This document shows positions 35,610-45,378 of a stretch of DNA of 53,792 nucleotides, one piece after another. Within the stretch, counting starts at the first letter, position 1. Each line of letters starts with the position of its first letter. The translations under genes and the position numbers were made by a program. The stretch comes from Setaria digitata (taxonomy: Eukaryota; Nematoda; Chromadorea; Rhabditida; Setariidae), in contig RCAB01000429.1 of assembly GCA_003640385.1 (NCBI GenBank), forward strand, positions 1 to 53,792, given 5' to 3'. The notes below the pieces were generated by a model. It saw only the letters and a list, made by a program, of their open reading frames with translations, searched no databases and had not been told where the DNA came from.

Positions 35610-35786
35610 TAGGGATTAACTGCATTATTTTATGAGAATCACAAAATAATAGGTGGCAAAATTTCTTTTGAACAGAGTTCAGTTTTCAGTCGCAGGTTAG
35701 AAACGATCTAAAATGTAATTATACCTAAAACAAATTCATTAATGTTTCAGCTTATTAATTTTCACAAAATTTCAATTCGTTTCTCG
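34134..35786. other. YIF1 3' UTR and spacer to the acyltransferase gene
   Basis: It contains AATAAA at 34531-34536, a G-rich island at 34687-34745 and a long T run ending in GTAG at 35613. A possible leader exon at 35614-35696 (after that T run, before GTTAGA) could belong to the acyltransferase gene but has no coding value. Nothing else is visible. Confidence 0.5.
34687..34745 (+). other. G-rich island with 16-codon frame
   Basis: This is the most G-rich patch in the gene-poor DNA. It carries several GG, GGG and GGCGG clusters on the plus strand (ATGCCGGGATGG ... GGAGGCGGC ... GGTGGAGGG). A small frame ATG (34695) to TGA (34743-34745) reads MAVKGKGGGLLMVEGK. No splice context supports it as coding. 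It could be a structured 3' UTR element or an undetected exon. Confidence 0.35.
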
Positions 35787-38013
35787 ATGCTAATATTTTG
35801 CCATTCGGAAGAAGGAGTAAGGGCTAGAACGTCAGCGGAAGAATTTGATGGCTCCTGTATTATTTGCCAGTTAGTAGTTTTTCTGTCGCTGATTACTGTT
35901 TTTTTCTTTCTCTTATCTCTAAATTCGAAATGTCTTTATTTTATGAAAATGACATCTATCTATTGCACCATATTACTCAATGCTGTAATTGTATGCTTAG
36001 CTTGGCCGTTATACTTCATCGGTGATGTAAGTTTGTATTTATAAATTTTTTTTTCTTTTGTTAACCTGATCCTTTTCATACATTTTTATTTTGTTGCACC
36101 GAAAAATACTGTTCTAAATTGGGCAAGTTTTGATAACATTTTTATATATGATTTCTATGTAGTTTTAAACTTTTGAAATCTATTTACAGGTACCAAAGTT
36201 TGTTTTCGACTCTTTTAACATTCTTGCAAGATGGACAAATATACAAGTTGTTGTGCGAAACAGCGAAATCTTGGAAAAACCAGGACCAGTTATATATGTG
36301 TGTAACCATCAGGTATTGTGACTTTTAAGACCGCGTTAACTAATTAGTATGTTTTGTCGATTTCGCTTTTTGTATTGTAAAGAAGTAATGTGCATGAGAT
36401 GGCAAGCCTCTTTAATATTAATGTAATGTAATTATTGTTGTAGTGGGATGAAAATTTTTTTTCATTTCCTTCCTTTTTTTGTTGCAGGAAAGATTTTCTT
36501 TGAAAAGAGTTGGTATCGAAATAAAAAAAAACTGCTCTCTGAAACTGAAATCTGTTGAAATTATGTGTGGTGATTATTGTTTCATAAGACATTTAGTGAA
36601 TGTGACAGCGATCACTTAATGTCGTATCGCTTTTACGAAAGGGCTAACATCTTTGCTAAATGTCCGCTTGTGCATTATACGCTTACGTCAGCATCAGTCT
36701 AACTAAATTCTTCACATACTAGTTTCTCTAGTTTATGCAATGTCAAATAAAGATGAGAACTTAAAAGATATGTGTTTGAGTATTCATCTTTCTTGTGTTT
36801 GATAATTTCGCAGATAGTTTTAGTTGCAAAAGTGATCAGAACTACTTTATAGAGTTCGATCGATGTTGTTGTGTTATCGCATTTTTGGCCTTCAAATTGC
36901 ACTGTGATGATGAAAAATTCATTGAAATATGTTCCATTCTTTAATTTTGCCTCATTTTTGGTAAGTTATTATTGAGCAGTGTAAACATAATTATCATATA
37001 AGCTACAAAAACATTATGTATATTTTCGATATTCAGATTTGCTTTTGTGTTTCAAAATTGAATTAGTTTGTTTTACAAATTTGAATGAATCACTTTTCCC
37101 AATGCGATGGTGTGTTATGCGGTTTTTTTTTTGAATTTAACGTAAAGAAATTTCAAGAGCCGAGCAGTATTTGTGGATCGTTACAATCGAGAGAAGGCTA
37201 TGCAGTCGTTACAAGAATGCGCAAAAAAGATTACAGGACAAAAAATGAGTGTTTTTATATTTCCGGAAGGCACCAGGAATCATGGTGATGGAATGATTGA
37301 GTTTAAAAAAGGTGCTTTCAACGTAGCAGTTTTTGTAAGTGTTCCGGTTTTCTTTAAAAAAAAAAAAAAAAAAAAAAGAACAATAAAATTTATTTCAAAT
37401 TGTGGTAGTGCTTAATTCCGTATTTATTCCATTGAAGTAGACAGGGTAACAGCTGTGATCCATGTTTTGTTTGTGGATTAAGTTGTAGTAATTTGGAATC
37501 ACATTTCTCGATCCGCACTTTTCGTGATGAACTTAATGTTGGTCTGATATCCTTAGTTCGTGTTATCATTATGGTGTGATTTAGCTCCACCATAAGTAAA
37601 TAAATATTCTTTTTCAATAACAATACAGTATTTATTAAATTCCAGATTTTACTGGAATGTGCAAAAGTTTGTAATTGTTTTAGGCCCAAATACCGATCAT
37701 ACCAATAGTTATTTCTTCTTACAAGCAATTTTATAATAAGGACACGCGTTATTTTGCAAATTCTGGCTATGTTGTTGTGGAAATCATGGAACCGATAGAA
37801 ACTACTAATGTATGTTCTTAAATTTAGTTTGAGATGTGAAATGGCTTATAAATAGAAATTTATTGGGAATTTCAGAAGGAAATTAAAGATGTCCCGGCAC
37901 TAACTGCCGATATTCGTGCCGAAATGATCAAAACGTTTGAAAGAATTAGCAAGGAGGCAGCCGAGGAATTTACGAACCAACGTAAACAAATCGACATGAA
38001 AAAACGAAATTGA
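35787..38013 (+). CDS. 1-acyl-sn-glycerol-3-phosphate acyltransferase (AGPAT)
   Basis: AGPAT transfers an acyl chain from acyl-CoA to lysophosphatidic acid, making phosphatidic acid in the ER membrane. Exons: 35787-36026, 36190-36312, 36853-36960, 37158-37334, 37684-37809 and 37876-38013, all phase 0, giving 303 aa; 285 aa results if 35817-35870 is removed as a mini-intron, closer to human AGPAT1 (283 aa). Numbering for 303 aa: two hydrophobic segments lie within residues 29-80. The catalytic HX4D box reads NHQSSID (H120, D125) and is split across exons 2 and 3. Motif II is VFVDRYNR (161-168), motif III FPEGTRN (192-198) and motif IV IPIIPIVISS (219-228). The C-terminus is charged and ends KKRN. 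All catalytic motifs are intact. The motif II exon uses the acceptor TTTCAAG at 37151-37157, the only one that keeps the frame. An acceptor TGTTTCAG at 35743-35750 may take a spliced leader. The nearest relatives are AGPAT1/2 and worm acl-1/acl-2; which one is not resolved. Confidence 0.93.
35817..35870 (+). other. Possible 54-nt in-frame intron (exitron)
   Basis: Inside the first AGPAT coding exon, GTAAGG at 35817 and TATTTGCCAG ending at 35870 bound 54 nt, an exact multiple of three with no stop. It encodes a hydrophilic 18-residue insert just before the first membrane segment. Removing it gives a protein length typical of the family. Confidence 0.5.
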
Positions 38014-39774
38014 TCAGACATGTCTAGAGAGAGAATGTTTGCGTATGTATGCGAATTGTTTCATTTTGATTTTACATGTTTACTTAAATTTCTATTTTTC
38101 TACTTTTTAGTATTTCTACTTTTCTGCTGAGATAAACTGCTGCTCATAAGTTGTGTTCGTTTTTCTGTGATATTTTGTTATAACATTATGGTATCAGCAG
38201 CATTTCAAATGCAGTTTGTAAAAAGACATAAACATATTTCTAAAAATGTTTATGTTTTTTGACTCAGATATTAGGAATATCATCAAACCAAAATGTATGA
38301 CATGCTTGAAATGGTTTCAAATACTCCATTTTGGTTCATTTATTCAAAATATTAATATCAAGTGCTCAAATTTTCCGATAATGAACATCGTAAATATTTA
38401 ATTTCTCTCCATATTAGCTGACATATCATTTTTTCATTTTTTTTTTTTTTTCTTTTAAATTTCAATGATAGGATCAATTTAATGTTGCGCAGCGTAACGA
38501 CGGTGTAATCGTATGCATTTATGTTCGCAATTTGTTTAATTTTTGTGAATTTTTATCGATTTTCTTCAACTTACATTGACTGTTTTAATGGTCCCTAATT
38601 CTCATATCGCTCTTGATTCATCAATGCAAAATGCTCATATAACATCACTCACATTTAATAATTCTAACAGTTTTTTTTTTAACCAGAGAAAACTTTCGAT
38701 TGTATATGAGCAACATTCTTTACTATTTAGTGATAAAAATGGATAATGCAATAGAGTGTAAAAGAAACAAAAAAAAAAAAAGAAGAGAAGTGTTACTTTT
38801 AAGTTTTAGAAGTAATTTGTATTATCATCTTAGTCATAAATTAATTAACCTATGAATTGTAAAATCTTATCTTTGCACTGCTGCATACATAATCTGGGTG
38901 ATCCTTTTCAGTTATGCAGTAACAGTAGTAAATTCGGAAAATGATAAGTTTCGAACACTTTCCTTACGCTTTTACTTATCTCATCTCTGTTCCAGTTATC
39001 ATTGAATTTTTTGAATGAAAAGCACAACTTTCTGGATAAGTTAACTTGACAATCATTCTTGATCAATATATCACAATTAATCAATTAATTTATGTCTTAG
39101 GAGCGCTTCCGTTTCATTTCATAGCAGTGAAATTAGATTAATTCTTTTCAAGATTTGCTATAGAATGGAGTAAAAGTTTTCCCGCATTGATTGGCAATCA
39201 AATTATTTCCCTACTAATTGCTTTCCAACGCAGTTGTACTAATCAGTCGGAAATTCATATCTTTGATTTAATTGTTAGTTTGAAAAAAGTAATATAAAAG
39301 ATTAAATGTAATACCAAATATTTGTATTTAGCATATATGAAGAGTAATGTAAAATATGATGTGAAACAAAAGTAGCAGAAAATACAGAGAAATATTTAGC
39401 TGTTAAATTACTTCATCATGCAAAACTTTCAAGTTCTTCTCTACTTTTTCACGCTAATTCTGGCAGCTGTTTAATTAAAATACTATTTTAGCAACAGAGC
39501 CATTTAATACTTCTCGATTTTTCCTTTTTTTTTTTTTTTGCCTCCAGACAATTAATTGCGTGAATTGGTTGTTGAATTTTAAAATTGGAATAACATAAAT
39601 GCTTCTTTTTATTCAATTTTCATTTTTCTTTATTTTACACTATTTTCCATCTCCTGATCCAACTTTTTTTTCACTCCACTCATTTCTATTTCATTTCTGA
39701 AATATTTGAATTAGCAACATATAATTTAGCAAACGAAAAAGAAAAATAAATAAAATATAAGGATAAATATCAAA
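38014..39774. other. AGPAT 3' flank, no gene seen
   Basis: Ordinary A+T-rich DNA with short T and A runs. I see no clear AATAAA close to the stop, no exon and no notable repeat. Confidence 0.55.
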
Positions 39775-41139
39775 ATGTGTACGGTAGGAATATCTAGCAC
39801 TGCCAATAAAGTAAGTCAAGTCGAGAAAAATTATTATGACATATACGGTAATAATATCGTTATAATATATTGCGTTTTTGTATTGCATATTTATACCTTA
39901 AAGAACAGATTAGTGATCGCATATTCAGTAGTACATTTCAACAATTAGTTATGGTAAAATTTGGAAATAATGAAAAAATAATAAAAAATAGTTAAAAAAT
40001 TATTAGCAGAGAAGAAAACTGTTTTTAATATTTTGCGGGAAAGAGACGAAAAAAAAAAAGTGAGAAAATTGGAGTTTATAAAAATTGCTATTAAAAATTT
40101 TGCAATTCTTTTTTTTTTTTTTGTTATAAATGTTTTGCTTTGTATCAAAGTGCTAAAAGTATATATGATTATGTAAATTTTTTTATCATTATCATCATAA
40201 TCATGCTGTTTTACTAAAGCTAGTAGTGAATGTTCGATTTTCTATTATTAAAATAATTCTAAATGAAGAGATCAAAGATTTGAAAAATGAAAAAAAAAAA
40301 AAAGAAAAGAAGGAAGTAATTATATAAATTGGAAATATTAGCATAATTGACAAGTTTTTCGGCAACGTAATTGCATTTCGCGTATAATTTTGCATAATCT
40401 TCTCTCTCTTACGCATATTTCATATGGATCAACATCGACACAAACTAAAAATGAATTCATTTATAAATTTTTTTTTTATATTTTAAATGTGTTTAATGAA
40501 TATTATCAAATTTAATTTAAGCAATATGGGATATCGAAGAGAATGGTAAATATAAAATATGTTAGTTAGAGAATTTTGGCAAAAATAATAAAACTTTTTC
40601 AATCATTTTCGCTTTTTTCTTGTAATAAATTCTTTAAACGAATAGTTATTTTTCAAGCAGTAATTATTTGAAATGAATTTTACTTTATATGTTAGTTGGA
40701 TGATGCATAATCAACCTGTAAACATTACTAGTATACAATAAATTATAGCAGTAATGAAGAATTAAGTAGTACTGTGGCATATAATCATGGTCCACACTAA
40801 TACAGTACTGTAGTGGTCACGATTATCTTACCGTAGTGATAATAAAAAAAAATTAAATAAATTGATAATATTATTTTCTGTCTTACAGTTACCAAACAAT
40901 AACTTACCATCTGTCAGCCTNATACAGTACTGTAGTGGTCACGATTATCTTACCGTAGTGATAATAAAAGAAAATTAAATAAATTGATAATATTATTTTC
41001 TGTCTTACAGTTACCAAACAATAACTTACCATCTGTCAGCCTAGAATTAAATGCAGAATTAGTTGGCCTTCGTGGTAATATTGGACGAATTGATTGCCGC
41101 TGGAAGGCTATTGGCACTCTTCAAAAAATATGTAGATAA
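39775..41139 (+). CDS. Short two-exon orphan frame
   Basis: I do not recognise it. A possible first exon at 39775-39810 reads MCTVGISSTANK and ends before GTAAGT. The second, 41011-41139, follows TGTCTTACAG in phase 0, reads LPNNNLPSVSLELNAELVGL then RGNIGRIDCRWKAIGTLQKICR, and ends TAA. The second exon has coding character. The 1.2-kb intron contains the N at 40921, where about 120 bases including the exon start are duplicated, so the model rests on a doubtful assembly. A donor inside the last codons (GTAGAT) could instead link it to the frame at 41442-41576, but I could not find an acceptor in the right phase. Confidence 0.35.
40801..41041. repeat. 120-bp duplication around N at 40921
   Basis: Bases 40801-40920 recur from 40922, nearly identical (AAAAAAAATT versus AAAAGAAAATT). 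Both copies include TGTCTTACAG and the first 32 bases of the following exon. Only the second copy continues into the full exon. Confidence 0.85.
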
Positions 41140-41441
41140 ATAAATTATAATTACTTTAAATTCAAGATTAAAATGCTAAAGTTTTGATTTTTTTTAAGCT
41201 TTAAATTCCAACTTAAAGTCTGAAATTTAAGCGCACCGGCATTCACCAACCATTTTATGCGCATAAGTTGCAGTAAATTTTGAGACAATATATTTTCATG
41301 CTCACTTTTATTTTCGTAATTAAATGATTTTGGAACAAGTAATAATACTTGAAATATGAATTTCTCGTACAGTTTTATGCTAGTCATATTAATCAGTAAT
41401 TGCTGAAAAGAAAAATCAGATAATATACCGGTTGGGATTCA

Positions 41442-41576
41442 ATGGAAATTGCTTTATCGGTTGCCGGACAATTGAAGAATCAGTTGGGAACTGTTGCGGC
41501 GCAATCAAAACTGATTGCTTATTCTGAAGCGGTCTTGATATCTAAATATGCCAAGATTGAATTACTCCAAGACTGA
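41442..41576 (+). CDS. Short helical frame, possible last exon
   Basis: ATG to TGA gives 44 aa reading MEIALSVAGQLKNQLGTVAA then QSKLIAYSEAVLISKYAKIELLQD. The spacing of Leu, Ile, Val and Ala suggests an amphipathic helix or coiled coil, and its base composition is above the local average. The frame is also open for four codons before the ATG (GWDS), with a TAA a little further up and no in-phase acceptor. It may be the end of the gene whose exons lie at 39775-41139, or a relic of it. Confidence 0.35.
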   Translation: MEIALSVAGQLKNQLGTVAAQSKLIAYSEAVLISKYAKIELLQD

Positions 41577-41970
41577 TTCAATGATTCCACTAAATAGCGA
41601 ATGGAATTTTAAACAATTAGAATTAAGTAGTTAGACAGGGAAGAATAATGATAACCGAACAATTGTTTTTCTTTTTTTTCTTGAATAATTAATTGTAAAG
41701 TAGTTAGAAAGAAAAATTGACAAAAAAAAAAAAAAAAAGGAAAAGGAAAAGGAAAAGAAAAGCGAAAAGGAACAATATTATATATAAATTCTAGAATTTA
41801 AAAATAAACATTTTTTTTTAGCAGAATAATTACAAAAAAATTTGCCTAATTCAACTCCCCTCCAGCTTTTGGATTTCCTTCTCTGTATCATCGATGTTTC
41901 AAGAAATTTCAAATAAAAATCTCGGTTGTTTAATTTGATGGAAAGTTTTCAAATAATTTGATAATTTTAT
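41577..41970. other. Convergent intergenic spacer
   Basis: It separates the plus-strand orphan frame from the 3' end of the minus-strand exons. It holds a short (GGAAAA)n run near 41738-41760, AAATAAAC near 41803, and AATAAAAATC near 41914. Nothing else is seen. Confidence 0.6.
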
Positions 41971-42779
41971 TTATAATAAATTTAGTACCACCGGTTGTGG
42001 CCGTAGTGCTAATGCTGTTGATATTGGTTCATCTATTTGGGATTGGGTTGATTGCAACTGTGATAATGGTGGTGATAGTTCAACAAATTTCGAACGTTGC
42101 CGTGAAAATCCTTTCTGTTTTATCACTGGTCTAATTAGCAGTTCCTGTTCAGGCCGGGTCAAAGGTGGTGCAATTTTAGTATTTGGTCGGTTGGATATTT
42201 GCATAACCTAAAAATGCAAGCAGTAATATCTTTTCTATTCAATAATTATAACTTAGCTTATTCTCCTCCAGTTTTAGTTTTATGAAAAATTTATAAATAA
42301 ATAATACTATTATTTAATGTTTAGCATAAATAATGCATAATCTCCGAAAATTCTTTTGTTAAATATTTCTTTTTAAAAATTTTGAAATAACAAAGCTTTT
42401 CTTCTTTTTTGTTCCTTAAACTGAATTCTTTCACAGTAATTTTGTTTATTTTTTCAGTTTTTCATTTTATTCCGTTTTATCTCATTTTTTTTTTTTATTT
42501 AAAAGAAATCAAATAATTTAAAAAATTTTTTCGCACCAAAAAAGAATAATGATAATAATTTAAATTTAGCAAAAAAAATTTTTTTTTTCATATTTAAACA
42601 AATAAATATAACAACTTAGTTGTTTTATTCGAAAGGAAATATACCCGTGCAAAATCCTCAATTCTTTGTGGCTTTGGTGTATGATCATTATCATTTGGTA
42701 CAACTTTCAACAAGTTTTCTGATAAATCATCATCTGTTGCATCAAACAATACAAATGTATCCAATTTGAATTGATTAAC
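41971..42779 (-). CDS. Two 3' exons, Pro/Gln-rich tail; possible Reeler isoform
   Basis: On the minus strand, exon 42779-42645 follows CAATTTCAG in phase 0 and reads 45 codons (VNQFKLDTFVLFDATDDDLS ... PKPQRIEDFAR), ending at GTATAT. Exon 42207-41971 follows ATTTTTAG in phase 0 and reads VMQISNRPNTKIAPPLTRPE, then a Gln/Ser/Pro-rich tail, ending TAA. AATAAA overlaps the stop codon (966-971 of 41 kb). The product looks disordered and matches no family I know. No start codon is available within these exons, so an upstream exon must exist. The Reeler exon at 45379-45541 can supply one in phase 0 through GTTCAT or GTGCGG, both weak donors. Otherwise this is a separate gene whose first exon I cannot place. 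Confidence 0.6.
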
Positions 42780-45378
42780 CTGAAATTGGAATCTTTTATG
42801 TAGATATATTTGAAAGTATTTTATTAAAAATTTTTAGGGAACATTTAAAGAGAAATTAACAGAGTGAATTTTTTTTTTTTTTTTTCATCAATTTTTGCAT
42901 AATGATTAAAATGAATTTAATTTACTGCATTTGTGCGTACGTTTCTTTCAATTGGCATCTTGTTTCTGCTGTATATTTTCACATTTGACACAAATTTCAA
43001 TTAAAAAATATCGTAAAGAGAAGTTTACAAGATTAATATATAATTATTATTTTTTTTGCATCATTAATTAGATTCCATTTAAATGCTAAATGAGTCATTC
43101 TCATTTAGTGAGATATGTGCTGTGAATTTGTATTACTGCTAGATGAACCATTGTTAGTTTTTAAATAAAGTTTTCATTTAATTCAAATCACTTCCTGCTC
43201 ATGGCATTCTTTTTTTTGCTGATCGATGTTGTTCACAAAAGCATACATTTAATTGGTGAAAGTGGCCAAATTGACAAATATTTTTATTAATCGCCAATTT
43301 ATCAATTAATAAGTTTTTGAATTTTAAATGATCAACCATCGAACCAATTTTATCGTTGTTTCCAGTTATCAGTTTATCATATTGCTTTCATTTTCAAACA
43401 TCATATCAATGGATTGAAAAGAGTAAGTATCATGTCATAACGTCATACCATTTGTTACATTTATTCACTTAGAATCTATAATTTACCAAGTACTAACTAA
43501 TTTGGCTACGGTACAAAAAATATTATCAGTAAAATTGAAATTTTGAGAGATTGCTAAGTTATGATAAAGAAGATTCTTGCAGCAATTAAATGAATTATCA
43601 GATTATTCTTACAAAAATTGCTACCATAAATTGTAACTAGTCAACTGTAGATTTGTGCAGAAAATTTCACTGCTTTTTATTGCTGATAAGAACGCTGGAA
43701 AAAAAAAAAAAAAGAAACGCAATAACTTACGTACCCAGGTTACTTTTTCTAGTATACGGTACTTTTTATCTTTTCACAGTACTCTTTAAAAAGCATTTTC
43801 GTGAATTTAACAAAATGCTAAAAAATTTTTCTATTTATTTTTTTTTTTTTTGTTTTGGCTAAAATGCATCGATATAAGAACTCGTTTAGAAGAGTCGGTT
43901 GCTCTTTATGAAATGAAATTGTTTTTGCTTAATGATTCAAACAAATAATGGGAAATTGCTGTTAGATATGAAATCTCATTCAAACAAGTTTAAATGACAC
44001 TTGCTTTAGCTAGTCTCTTTGGTATTTGTTCGAAAAAAAAAAAAAAACAAAGAGACAAAAAGGAGAAAAACGACAAACTACCTGGACTTAGTGTGGAACT
44101 TCTATTTGAAAAAATAAATGAACAAGTTATTCTAAATAAGAAAAAAAAAAACAAATTCAACTCAAAAAAAAAAAAAAGAAAGATATCAGTTACATTAGTA
44201 ACAAATGCCTTACATTTAAATTGCTTTTTGATTGAAATTATCGGGAAATTATAACGCCAATGAATATGAGAAAAATTATTCCTGCACAATTATAATTATG
44301 AATTTTCAAAAATCAAATGCAATAATTTATTATTTATCAGTTCATTTCTGTTTGGAACTGATAAAAAAAAAAACGATTAAAATTTGATAAGAAACAGAAG
44401 TTTGCAATTAATATGAGCGTGAACCGATTCGCTTCAAATTTTTAACGTTTTGTTTTCACAGTGAAGAGAAACGTTTCCCAACGGTGAATGATAATATCCC
44501 GTAAACGCAATCCGTCATTGTGTCTTACGCTACACGTTTTCACGTTTTTCATTTTTATTCACTTTCTCCGCTGTCTTCAACTCACGTCTTTCCTCCAGTC
44601 AATTGCTCCCTATTTAGTTTATTGCCTTTTCTTCTCTTTAAGCAACTACTTTTTCTCTTTCAAATGTTTCAAAAATTTTTTCTAAAATTTGGACAATGAA
44701 TTTTAATTAACAATTTAACAAAAGAATAAACCGAAATGTTCAAATTTCAATGGTAAATTTTAGGCTGGAAAAATTTTTTTACGCTTATTCAGTGAGATTG
44801 TTAATTAAAATGCAAGAAATACTAACCTTTTTAACATATATCTTTAACAAATTGTTATCATGACATAAATTAAGAAGATGAAAAATAAAATTTAAATATA
44901 CTAAAATCAATCAATAATATCTATGCTTTAGCATTGCATACATTTCATATTAACAAATGTGACAATAAACGATACATTTAACTTATTTATTGAAACATTT
45001 TTTCATTTACGAAAATTATTTCACTTTTTCCTTTTTTCTTTCGTTCTTTTTCTTTTTTTGGTAATATCATATATATATATATATATATATATATTAAGAG
45101 TAATGAAAAGGCAAAATAAAGAAATGATTGATTTTAATTTTAATACTTTTAAATGTCTATTAAAAAAAATCAACTCTTTCTTAATTATTATTTCTGCAGT
45201 TTCATTATCTTACCGTTAAAAAAAAAAAAAATACATTTTTCTCGTTTTTTTTTTCAATTTTTTTTCCGGCAGTAGTAGTAACTAATTAATTAATTTAATG
45301 AAAGAAAACATTTTGAACTACATTTCGCATATAAATGTTTATTTAAGCATATCATAAAAAAAAAGGTGCATAAAATTT
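42780..45378. other. Spacer or intron between minus-strand exons
   Basis: It may be a 2.6-kb intron or the space between two genes. It contains a (TA)n tract at about 45069-45095 and an AATAAA signal on the minus strand at 45343-45338. It also has a less A+T-rich patch at 44440-44660, where a minus-strand frame (44552-44442, 36 aa) and a plus-strand frame (44488-44685) overlap; neither has convincing splice context. Confidence 0.5.
45338..45343 (-). terminator. Polyadenylation signal of Reeler gene
   Basis: AATAAA on the minus strand, 36 nt after the Reeler stop codon at 45381-45379. It supports a short transcript that ends there instead of splicing on to the exons at 42779-41971. Confidence 0.6.

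Noticed and set aside
45069..45095. (TA)n tract as a replication origin or insertion target
   Set aside because: A simple microsatellite; no flanking target-site duplication or element ends are visible.
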